DNA from: Synechococcus sp. CCY 9618
GTDB lineage: Bacteria; Cyanobacteriota; Cyanobacteriia; PCC-6307; Cyanobiaceae
DNA length: 64,000 nt
Assembly: GCF_019038415.1 (NCBI RefSeq)
Contig: NZ_JAFKRG010000047.1
Span: 38,497-102,496 of the forward strand
Reading direction: 5' to 3'
Shown here: positions 57,746 to 64,000 of the stretch, piece by piece
Position numbering within the stretch: the first letter of the stretch is position 1
How the letters are laid out: each line of letters begins with the position of its first letter
Position numbers and translations under genes: made by a program
The notes under the pieces: generated by a model
Databases searched by the model: none
Seen by the model: only the letters and a program-made list of their open reading frames with translations
Told to the model about the DNA's origin: nothing

Positions 57746-58699
57746 TTGAAACGCCCTCTTGCCGTCGACGGGCTGGCCGAGGCCCTGCGGCTCCGGGCCG
57801 AAGCGCTGGGCTTCGCGCCGGTGGGCATCGCCGCAGTGCCGGGAAGCCCCAGGCTGACCCTGCGCACGGCCGCTCTGGAGCGCTGGCTGGGGGCAGGTCA
57901 TCAGGCGGACATGGCCTGGATGAACGATCCCCGCCGCCGCCGTATCGAGGCACTCCTGCCAGGGGTTCGCAGCGTCCTCGCCGTGGGCTGGAACTACCAC
58001 GTGGCGGCCCAGCGGCGGCCCGGCAGCCTGCGGGTGGCCCGCTACGGATGGGGCCGCGATTACCACAGGGTGATCGATTCCCGGCTGCGGCAGCTGGGGC
58101 GCTGGCTGGCACAGGAGGCCCCCGGCACCACCTGGCGGGCCTGCGTCGACAGTGCCCCCCTGCTGGACAAGGCCTGGGCGGAGGAGGCGGGCCTCGGCTG
58201 GATCGGCAAGAACGGCAACCTCATCCATCGCCAGCGGGGATCCTGGATGCTGCTCGGCCACCTGCTCACCAGCCTGCCCCTGCCGCCCGACCGCCCGGCC
58301 GAAGCGTTGTGCGGCACCTGCACGGCCTGCATGGAGGCCTGCCCCACCGGGGCCATCGACGAGCCGTTCGTGGTGGATGCCCGCCGATGCATCGCCTACC
58401 ACACCATCGAGAACCGGGACAGGGACCTGCCCGCCCCGATCCGTGACCAGCTCCAGGGCTGGGTGGCCGGTTGCGACATCTGTCAGGAGGTCTGCCCCTG
58501 GAACCGTCCGCCCCTGGCCTGCTCCTCCGATCCGGATGTGCAGCCCCGCGACTGGCTGCTGGATCTGCGCGGCCCGGAGGCCCTGGCCTGGAGCGATGCG
58601 GAATGGGATGAAAGGCTGCGGGCCTCGGCCCTGCGGCGCATCCGCCCCTGGATGTGGCGACGTAATCTCCGGGCCGCCCTGGCCGGAGAATGGGGTTAA
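57746..58699 (+). CDS. queG: Epoxyqueuosine reductase QueG
   Basis: Cobalamin-dependent reduction of epoxyqueuosine to queuosine in tRNA. 317 residues: RYGWGRDYHRVI, AWAEEAGLGWIGKNGNLIH, and two 4Fe-4S sites CGTCTACMEACPTGAI and CDICQEVCPWN. No ATG or GTG fits; the TTG at 57746 begins LKRPLAVDGLAEALRLRAEALGF-type sequence at the expected point. cbiD in this window suggests the host makes the corrinoid. Confidence 0.93.
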   Translation: MKRPLAVDGLAEALRLRAEALGFAPVGIAAVPGSPRLTLRTAALERWLGAGHQADMAWMNDPRRRRIEALLPGVRSVLAVGWNYHVAAQRRPGSLRVARYGWGRDYHRVIDSRLRQLGRWLAQEAPGTTWRACVDSAPLLDKAWAEEAGLGWIGKNGNLIHRQRGSWMLLGHLLTSLPLPPDRPAEALCGTCTACMEACPTGAIDEPFVVDARRCIAYHTIENRDRDLPAPIRDQLQGWVAGCDICQEVCPWNRPPLACSSDPDVQPRDWLLDLRGPEALAWSDAEWDERLRASALRRIRPWMWRRNLRAALAGEWG

Positions 58700-58741
58700 G
58701 GGTGGGCGGCTCCCTAGGCTGAAGCCATTCGGGACAATTTC

Positions 58742-59674
58742 GTGGGCCGGCGGCTGTGGCGACTGCTTTCCTCCCTGTACCTGACCCTGCCGCTGACGGC
58801 GTCACCGGTGGTGGTCTACGCCCTGCCGGCCAGGGCCCTGGTTCCCTTCGTCTATCTGCCCCAGGAGAAGGAGCTGGAGGGAGCGGGACTGGGCATCGCC
58901 CAGGCGGCGGCCAGGCTGCTGCGCCTCGGCCAGGCGGAGGATGCGGCCCGGCTGGCCGAACTGACCGTGCGGCTGCTGCCCGATGACCCCCGCGGCTGGG
59001 TGCTGCTGGCGGAAGCGGAGCTGCGCAGCAACCAGACCGACAAGGCTGTGGTGGCCCTGAGCCGGGCCAAGGAACTGGATCCCGACAACGCCGGCATCTG
59101 GTTCGCCGAGGGCTCCCTGGCCCTGCGCAACGGCAAGCCAGAGGACGCCATCGGCCTGCTGCGCAAGGGACTGGAACTGGATGGCAAGAACGCCGGCGCC
59201 TACTTCGATCTGGGCAATGCCCAGATCCTGCTGGGCAACAACGAGGCCGCCCTCGGTTCCTTCGAGAAGGCCTCCGGCCTGCGCAAGGATTTCTGGGAGG
59301 CGATCAACAACCAGGGGCTGGTGCTGTTCGAGAGCGGCCGCACCAACGATGCCATCGGCCGCTGGCAGCGGGTGCTGAAGATCAAGGCCGACATCGCCGA
59401 GACCTCCCTGGCCATGGCGGCCGCCCTGTACGAGCGCAACCCGGCGGACCGGGCCGAGGCCCTGCGCCTGGCCGAGTCCGCCCTGGCGGAGGAGCCCAAC
59501 TACGTCAAGGAGAGCTTCCAGAAGGAACAGCTCTGGGGTCCCCGGCTTCGCGCCGTGACCGCCCAGCTCCTGGCCGTGCCGGAACTGAAGCCGGCGGTGG
59601 AGCGGGCCCTGGCCAATGCCACCAGCGGCGACGGCGGCATTGAAGGTGGCGTTGAGGGTGGCGAGGGCTCCTGA
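58742..59674 (+). CDS. TPR repeat protein, exported or anchored
   Basis: 310 residues from a GTG at 58742. An N-terminal hydrophobic stretch (LYLTLPLTASPVVVYALPARA) looks like a signal or anchor. Six or so TPR-like units follow (about 50-260; clear ones contain AGIWFAEGSLALRNGKPEDAIGLL and AGAYFDLGNAQILLGNNEAALGSFEKA, quoted in part). The C-terminal tail has Gly-Val/Glu repeats (GGIEGGVEGGEGS). Conserved immediately upstream of the parC-like gene in picocyanobacteria. TAGGCT at about 58716-58721 may be a -10 element. Confidence 0.8.
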   Translation: MGRRLWRLLSSLYLTLPLTASPVVVYALPARALVPFVYLPQEKELEGAGLGIAQAAARLLRLGQAEDAARLAELTVRLLPDDPRGWVLLAEAELRSNQTDKAVVALSRAKELDPDNAGIWFAEGSLALRNGKPEDAIGLLRKGLELDGKNAGAYFDLGNAQILLGNNEAALGSFEKASGLRKDFWEAINNQGLVLFESGRTNDAIGRWQRVLKIKADIAETSLAMAAALYERNPADRAEALRLAESALAEEPNYVKESFQKEQLWGPRLRAVTAQLLAVPELKPAVERALANATSGDGGIEGGVEGGEGS

Positions 59675-59739
59675 GCCGCCGGTCGCCCAGGGCGCCATCT
59701 GTAGGCTGAGCGCCCTGAGCCGCACCACCGCAGGTACGG

Positions 59740-62217
59740 ATGGCCGACGAGCGCGTCCAACCCATCGCCCTGCATCAGGAGATGCAGCGCTCCTACCTCG
59801 AGTACGCCATGAGCGTGATCGTGGGACGGGCCCTGCCGGACGTTCGCGACGGCCTCAAGCCCGTGCAGCGACGCATCCTCTATGCGATGCACGAGCTGGG
59901 TCTCACCCCCGACAGGCCCTACCGCAAATGCGCCCGGGTGGTGGGCGATGTGCTCGGCAAGTACCACCCCCACGGCGACCAGGCCGTCTATGACGCCCTG
60001 GTGCGCCTGGTGCAGACCTTCGCCAGCCGCCATCCTTTGCTGGATGGCCACGGCAACTTCGGCTCGGTGGACGACGATCCCCCGGCCGCCATGCGGTACA
60101 CCGAAACCCGGCTGGCCCCGATCGCCAATGAGGCGATGCTGGATGAGATCGGCAACGACACGGTCGATTTCGCCTCCAACTTCGACGGCTCCCAGCAGGA
60201 GCCCACGGTGCTGCCGGCCCAGCTGCCGTTCCTGCTGCTGAACGGCTGCACCGGCATCGCCGTGGGCATGGCCACGAGCATCCCGCCCCACAACCTGGGC
60301 GAGGTGGTGGATGCCCTGATCGCCCTGATCCGCAAGCCCGACCTGGCTGAGGAAAAACTGCTGGCGATGGTGCCCGGCCCCGACTTCCCCACCGGCGGCG
60401 AGGTGCTGCTGGGCAGCGGCGTGAGCGACACCTACCGGACGGGCCGGGGCAGCATCCCCATGCGGGGCGTGGCGCATATCGAGGAGGTGCAGCCCGGCAA
60501 GGGCCGCCACCGCCGCGGCGCCGTGGTGGTCACCGAGCTGCCCTACCAGCTGAGCAAGGCGGGCTGGATCGAGAAGCTGGCCGAGCAGGTCAACGACGGC
60601 AAGATCGGCGGCATCGCCGACATCCGTGATGAGAGCGACCGCGAGGGCATGCGGGTGGTGATCGAACTGCGGCGCGATGCCGAACCTCAGAAGGTGCTGG
60701 AGGAACTGCAGCGGCGCACGGCCCTGCAGAGCAATTTCGGCGCCATCCTGCTGACCCTGGTGAACGGCCAGCCCCAGCAGCTCAACCTGCGCCAGATGCT
60801 GCAGCGGTTCCTCGAATACAGGGAGCTCACCATCATCCGGCGCACCAGCCACGCCCTGAAACGCTGCGAAGACCGGCTCGAGGTGGTGCTGGGTCTGATC
60901 AAGGCCCTCGATGCCCTCAAGTGGGTGATCGAGATGATCACAGAGGCTCGCGATGCCGCCACGGCCCGGGCCAGCCTGCAGGTGCACCTGGATCTGAGCG
61001 AACGCCAGGCCGATGCGGTGCTGGCCATGCCGCTGCGGCGGCTCACGGGCTTGGAGCAGCAGGGCCTGCGCAAGGAGGCGGAGGATCTGCAGCAGGAGCG
61101 GACCCGGCTGCGGCACCTGCTCAACGACCGCGACACCCTCCTGGCCACGATGGTGGCTGAACTGAAGGGGCTGAAGAAGCGCTATGCCACCCCCCGCCGC
61201 ACCCGGCTGGTGGAAGGGGGCGATGCCCTGGTGGCCCAGCGGGCCGCCGCCGTGCGGCCCAACACCGAACTGCAGCGGCAGCAGGCCTTCGAGGCCCTGG
61301 CCGGCGACGGCCGGCTGCTGATCCAGGCCGACGGAGCCGTCCGGATCGTCACGCCCCAGATGCTTGGGCGCCTCCATCTCGACGAGGCGGCTGAACTGGG
61401 CGACCTGCCGCCGCCGGCGCGGCTGATCCTGCCGGTGACCGACCAACCCGCCCTGCTCGCCTTCAGCGCCGGCGGCCGGGTGGCTTTGCTGCGCTGGGAA
61501 TTCGCCGGCCAGCAGCCCGGCAAGCTGGAGCGCTTCCTGCCGGACAGCCTGCACGGGGAGCGGGTGGTGCAGGTGCTGCCCCTGCCCCACCCGCCCGGGA
61601 GCATCGGCCTGCTCAGCACTGACGGCCGCTTCAAGCGGCTGCCGATCGAGGATTTCCTTGAGCTCTCCGGCCGGCCCGCCACCGTGCTCAAGCTCAAGGA
61701 AAGGGTGGAACTGCAGCGGGTGGTGCCCTGCCGGGAGGGGGAGGATCTGGTGGTGGCCACCAGCACCGGCCGGCTGTTGCGCCTGCCGGTCAACGACACC
61801 AACCTGCCGGTGATGGGCCGCACCGCCCAGGGCCCCGTGCTGCTGCGCCTGCTGCCGGGCGAACGGGTGGTGGGGGCGGCCCGGGCGGCCAGCGGCGGCC
61901 ACGTGCTGCTGGCCAGCCGGCGGGGCCAGGTGAAGCGGCTGCAGCTGGACAGCCTGCGGCCCTGCCAGCGAGGGGCGATGGGTCAGATCGGCCTGCGCTT
62001 CCTGGAACGGGACGATGCCCTGGTGGATCTGCAGCCCGACGACACCCGGGTGATCGGGGTGCTGCTGGCGGGCGGCGAGGGCCGCAGCCTGCGGCTGACG
62101 GTGGATTCCCTGGCGCCGGAGGACTGCAGCGGGGCGGGAACGGCGCTGACGCTGAAGAGCGGTGATGCGGTGACGGAGCTGGTTCCCCTGCTGCTGGAGC
62201 CAAGCACCGGCGGCTGA
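59740..62217 (+). CDS. Type II topoisomerase subunit A, ParC-like (second GyrA paralogue)
   Basis: 825 residues. Breakage-reunion domain with [32 protein letters not shown] (pattern), [26 protein letters not shown], and the catalytic Tyr in [10 protein letters not shown]. The C-terminal beta-pinwheel has repeats such as [14 protein letters not shown] and GRLLRLPV. The GyrA box QRRGGKG required for negative supercoiling is absent; the closest is [11 protein letters not shown]. This marks it as the ParC-like paralogue seen in picocyanobacteria, probably decatenating with GyrB or ParE. Another gyrA is expected elsewhere. TAGGCT at 59703-59708 could be a -10. Confidence 0.85.
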   Translation: MADERVQPIALHQEMQRSYLEYAMSVIVGRALPDVRDGLKPVQRRILYAMHELGLTPDRPYRKCARVVGDVLGKYHPHGDQAVYDALVRLVQTFASRHPLLDGHGNFGSVDDDPPAAMRYTETRLAPIANEAMLDEIGNDTVDFASNFDGSQQEPTVLPAQLPFLLLNGCTGIAVGMATSIPPHNLGEVVDALIALIRKPDLAEEKLLAMVPGPDFPTGGEVLLGSGVSDTYRTGRGSIPMRGVAHIEEVQPGKGRHRRGAVVVTELPYQLSKAGWIEKLAEQVNDGKIGGIADIRDESDREGMRVVIELRRDAEPQKVLEELQRRTALQSNFGAILLTLVNGQPQQLNLRQMLQRFLEYRELTIIRRTSHALKRCEDRLEVVLGLIKALDALKWVIEMITEARDAATARASLQVHLDLSERQADAVLAMPLRRLTGLEQQGLRKEAEDLQQERTRLRHLLNDRDTLLATMVAELKGLKKRYATPRRTRLVEGGDALVAQRAAAVRPNTELQRQQAFEALAGDGRLLIQADGAVRIVTPQMLGRLHLDEAAELGDLPPPARLILPVTDQPALLAFSAGGRVALLRWEFAGQQPGKLERFLPDSLHGERVVQVLPLPHPPGSIGLLSTDGRFKRLPIEDFLELSGRPATVLKLKERVELQRVVPCREGEDLVVATSTGRLLRLPVNDTNLPVMGRTAQGPVLLRLLPGERVVGAARAASGGHVLLASRRGQVKRLQLDSLRPCQRGAMGQIGLRFLERDDALVDLQPDDTRVIGVLLAGGEGRSLRLTVDSLAPEDCSGAGTALTLKSGDAVTELVPLLLEPSTGG

Positions 62218-62305
62218 ACGGCGTGGCTCACGTCGCAACGCCGGCAGGCCAGATGAAGCCGGGACGGGGACTGGAGGGGGGGGTGGTTCTCAGGACCCGC
62301 AGGTT

Positions 62306-63253
62306 CTACGCGTCCTTCGATGCCTCAAACTCAACGGGATTGAGAGCCTTGGTATTCACACGCAACGTGAAGATGTCTGGTCTCGAGTAATGCCCAACAA
62401 CATCAAGGCTCCGCTGGGCCAAACCCACGCGCTCCAGGTCGATCTCCGCATACAGAATTCCCAGCTCACGGCGCATGGGCCCAGCCACGATCCTTCCGCC
62501 GGGCTCGATCACCACGGAGTCGCCCGGATTGATCCACTCCTCGGCCTTCGGATACAGCTCCGCCTTACCGGGAACGGAGTCCGGGATGTCGCTGCCACGG
62601 AAGGCAATGCCGCTTCCCACCACCCAGCATCCGCCCTCCCGTGCGATGTGCTGGAGAGTGCCGATCCACTTGTCGCCGGAATCGTAGGAAGGGGCGATGT
62701 AAATCTGGATGCCAAGGGCATAGAGCGCACATCGCGCCAGCGGCATGTAGCTTTCCCAGCAGATGAGCGTGCCGATACGGCCGCAGGGGGTGTCGAGCAC
62801 CTTCAGCCCTGAACCATCGCCGAATCCCCAGACCATCCGCTCGGGGTTCGTCGGCATCAGTTTTCGGTGCCGGTTCAGCAGCTCTCCATCAGGCCCGATC
62901 ACCACAACCGTGTTGTAGAGCGTCCCGCGGCTGAATTCAGCATCGCGCTCGTCGATGCCACAGACGACCGTCACCTTGTGCTCCGTGGCCGCTTCCCTGA
63001 GGGGAAGGAGATCATCACCATCGAGGCTGACGGCGTTGCTGAGAAGGCGGGAGTGGAGCTGCTCGGCAAGCGCCATATCCGCACCCGGCCTTAGCCTCCA
63101 GATCCAGGATGGATAGCCCGGAATGTACGCCTCAGGGAAGATGACGAGTCCAGCCCCATTGGATGCCGCCTCCCCAATCGAAAGGACGGCATCAGCGAGT
63201 GTTGCTGAACGGTTCAGCAGCACGGGGGGTCTTTGAACCACTGCAATTTTCAT
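62306..63253 (-). CDS. Nitrilase-family (carbon-nitrogen) hydrolase
   Basis: 315 residues with the full catalytic triad of nitrilases: Glu41 in FPEAYIPGYP, Lys131 in RHRKLMPTNPER and Cys165 in LICWESYMPLAR. This belongs to the aliphatic nitrilase/cyanide-hydratase-like group, hydrolysing a nitrile to acid and ammonia or, less likely, an amide. An RBS-like GGAAATAA lies just before the ATG. Composition is less GC-rich than core genes and the gene starts 27 nt beyond an attC-like site (63280-63368), so it looks like a gene cassette, although no second attC is seen at its 3' end. Confidence 0.88.
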   Translation of the reverse strand: MKIAVVQRPPVLLNRSATLADAVLSIGEAASNGAGLVIFPEAYIPGYPSWIWRLRPGADMALAEQLHSRLLSNAVSLDGDDLLPLREAATEHKVTVVCGIDERDAEFSRGTLYNTVVVIGPDGELLNRHRKLMPTNPERMVWGFGDGSGLKVLDTPCGRIGTLICWESYMPLARCALYALGIQIYIAPSYDSGDKWIGTLQHIAREGGCWVVGSGIAFRGSDIPDSVPGKAELYPKAEEWINPGDSVVIEPGGRIVAGPMRRELGILYAEIDLERVGLAQRSLDVVGHYSRPDIFTLRVNTKALNPVEFEASKDA

Positions 63254-63279
63254 TTATTTCCATCGGTTGTATGAATCAG

Positions 63280-63368
63280 GCTAACGCTCGCCATCACCTG
63301 GCCGCATGGTTTGCTCGGCGAAGAATACAGCGTTACGGCGGCGGCTCAGATGCATGGCTGTGTTAGCT
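63280..63368 (-). other. Integron attC-like recombination site (attC1)
   Basis: Read on the minus strand the 89-nt segment starts AGCTAAC and ends GTTAGCC, the R''/R' core boxes of attC (consensus RYYYAAC...GTTRRRY, with deviations in the outer bases). The arms pair imperfectly: minus 5' arm AGCTAACACAGCCATGC... with the inverse of 3' arm ...GATGGCGAGCGTTAGCC, leaving unpaired bases as in real attC folds. The stop codon of DUF2442 (63363-63365) sits in the first core box, the classic cassette arrangement. Confidence 0.75.
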
Positions 63369-63623
63369 GACCAGAGCCTTTGCCTGGGGCGCTGGCGCAC
63401 CTCGAAGCAGGCCTTCCACACTTAAGTCCTCATCGACATCTGGCCAGTGGATTCCGTAGCCAGCCCCTGCAATCTCCCAGTTGCCACGCTCCTGGGAGGT
63501 TGCATGTAGAAGCCTTGGGAACCAAGCCAGCGGTACCGAGATAGAACGACCGTCAGCCAGGTCGACGATCAGCCTGTCTTCTGTCAACGCAACGTCACTG
63601 ACCTGCTCACCAGGGTTAGCCAT
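63363..63623 (-). CDS. DUF2442 family protein
   Basis: 86 residues. The family pattern is a short beta-rich domain with LIVDLADGRSISVPLAWFPRL (DG-R-x-[IV]-x-[VF]P-L-x-WFPRL), a WEIAGAGYGIHWPDVDEDLSVEGLL block and a hydrophilic tail. Often the downstream partner of DUF4160 genes; together they are suspected to be a two-gene module, possibly toxin-antitoxin-like, but biochemical proof is not known to me. Overlaps the DUF4160 gene by 8 nt. The TAA lies inside attC1. Lower-GC composition than the core. Confidence 0.88.
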   Translation of the reverse strand: MANPGEQVSDVALTEDRLIVDLADGRSISVPLAWFPRLLHATSQERGNWEIAGAGYGIHWPDVDEDLSVEGLLRGAPAPQAKALVS

Positions 63624-63849
63624 GAAACTCCTCCCATGCTTTCAGCAGGATAGCTCTGTTCAAGCTGACCAGCCGTTCAATTTCACGCAGCTCTCTGGCG
63701 CTGAAACCAAGGCTCGAGGACAGTGCAACAGGAACAAGCCAGACCTTGCAAGACGCCTTATCTCTGTCGACATGAACATGGGGAGGCTCGTTTGGCTCGT
63801 GACTGTAGAAGTAGACCCTATAAGGACCGCTTCTGAGGATTGTCGGCAT
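63616..63849 (-). CDS. DUF4160 family protein
   Basis: 77 residues. Family hallmarks: MPTILRSGPYRVYFYSHEPNEPPHVHV (pattern: G-x-R-[VF]-x-F-[YF]-S-x-E-x-x-E-P-P-H-x-H-V), then ASCKVWLVPVAL and the helix SARELREIERLVSLNRAILLKAWEEFHG. The conserved His pair suggests metal or nucleic acid chemistry, untested. First gene of the DUF4160-DUF2442 unit, starting 52 nt inside the attC2 boundary. Small size, short intercistronic overlap and attC flanks fit a mobile cassette. Confidence 0.88.
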   Translation of the reverse strand: MPTILRSGPYRVYFYSHEPNEPPHVHVDRDKASCKVWLVPVALSSSLGFSARELREIERLVSLNRAILLKAWEEFHG

Positions 63850-63900
63850 CCGAAAGGGCCACCATCACATCAACGATACCGACCTCGGCCTTCCTGTGCA

Positions 63901-63988
63901 GCTAACGCTCAAGATCAGCGGCGGGCGATAGCTCTGTGCAATGAAAAGGCATGCTTGGCTCCCCGCCCGCTGGATCTTGATGTTAGGC
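63901..63988 (-). other. Integron attC-like recombination site (attC2)
   Basis: On the minus strand this 88-nt segment starts GCCTAAC (perfect RYYYAAC) and ends GTTAGCT. TCAAGATC occurs once in each arm on the folded strand (a perfect 8-bp stem), followed by CAGCGGGC/GCCCGCCGCTG pairing with an offset base. A loop of about 35 nt follows. Its plus-strand left end GCTAACGCTC is identical to that of attC1 (63280-63289). The sequence to the right (63989-64000) would belong to the next cassette upstream. Confidence 0.8.
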
Positions 63989-64000
63989 CTTCAAGCGAAG

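Noticed and set aside
59500..62238. 912-residue open frame on the minus strand
   Set aside because: It is antisense to the parC-like gene and reads as His/Gln/Gly-rich low-complexity sequence with no domain; a GC-bias shadow.
62218..62305. Third attC site at the nitrilase 3' end
   Set aside because: Core boxes deviate at key positions (GTAGAAC, GTTCAGC) and the arms do not pair convincingly.

Overview
The window is chromosome from a GC-rich picocyanobacterium of the Cyanobium/Synechococcus type. The evidence is the gene set: Psb34-like photosystem II assembly protein, the sulfolipid pair sqdB-sqdX, a CYP38/TLP40-type lumenal cyclophilin, Calvin-cycle gap2, a Gly-rich RRM protein and a second GyrA/ParC-like topoisomerase subunit. 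The gene neighbourhoods are also typical of the group (tig-clpP-clpX, rpmI-rplT-TPR-thiG, grpE-dnaJ, pilB-pilT-pilC). Genes are dense, often overlapping by 1-11 nt, and GTG or TTG starts are common.

Layout. 1-3447: tig (5' end missing), clpP and clpX, for protein folding and ATP-dependent proteolysis. 3492-6564: probable insertion before dnaX, with an LRAT-like protein and two less GC-rich glycosyltransferase-type genes, then a 445-nt gene-free stretch. 6565-12766: dnaX, a membrane glycosyltransferase, a SpoIID-domain protein, rpmI, rplT and a TPR protein. 12783-16875: an exported protein, thiG, psb34, sqdB and sqdX. 16904-23923: PBP2, two unknown proteins, guaA, cbiD and a class V aminotransferase. 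24023-29344: a lipoprotein, tRNA-Gly(CCC), then a run of small accessory genes (double gamma-glutamylcyclotransferase-like protein, exported protein, DUF202, short helical proteins, a half-size AbrB-type membrane protein, exported proteins).

29365-38262: a HARP-like SNF2 helicase divergent from an HNH nuclease, a reductase-like SDR protein, pdxA, accB, efp, the cyclophilin, thiL and gap2. 38442-44332: murC-murB-ybaB facing grpE-dnaJ-tusA-rsgA. 44445-48280: the type IV pilus motor genes pilB-pilT-pilC. 48262-62217: a YhiN-like flavoprotein, dusA, an RRM protein, argH, an RsbU-type phosphatase, ftsY, nusB, a DUF502 protein, an HpsJ-like membrane protein, queG, a TPR protein and a parC-like gene. 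Most of this is ordinary core genome.

62218-64000 is different. Two imperfect palindromes of about 88 nt (63280-63368 and 63901-63988) have the layout of integron attC recombination sites. They share the 10-mer GCTAACGCTC and bracket a DUF4160-DUF2442 gene pair whose stop codon lies inside one attC core box. A nitrilase gene starts 27 nt beyond that attC. This looks like the end of an integron gene-cassette array (or an attC cluster without integrase) beside a housekeeping topoisomerase gene. No integrase is visible; from the array polarity it would lie beyond position 64000. This is the most unusual feature of the window.
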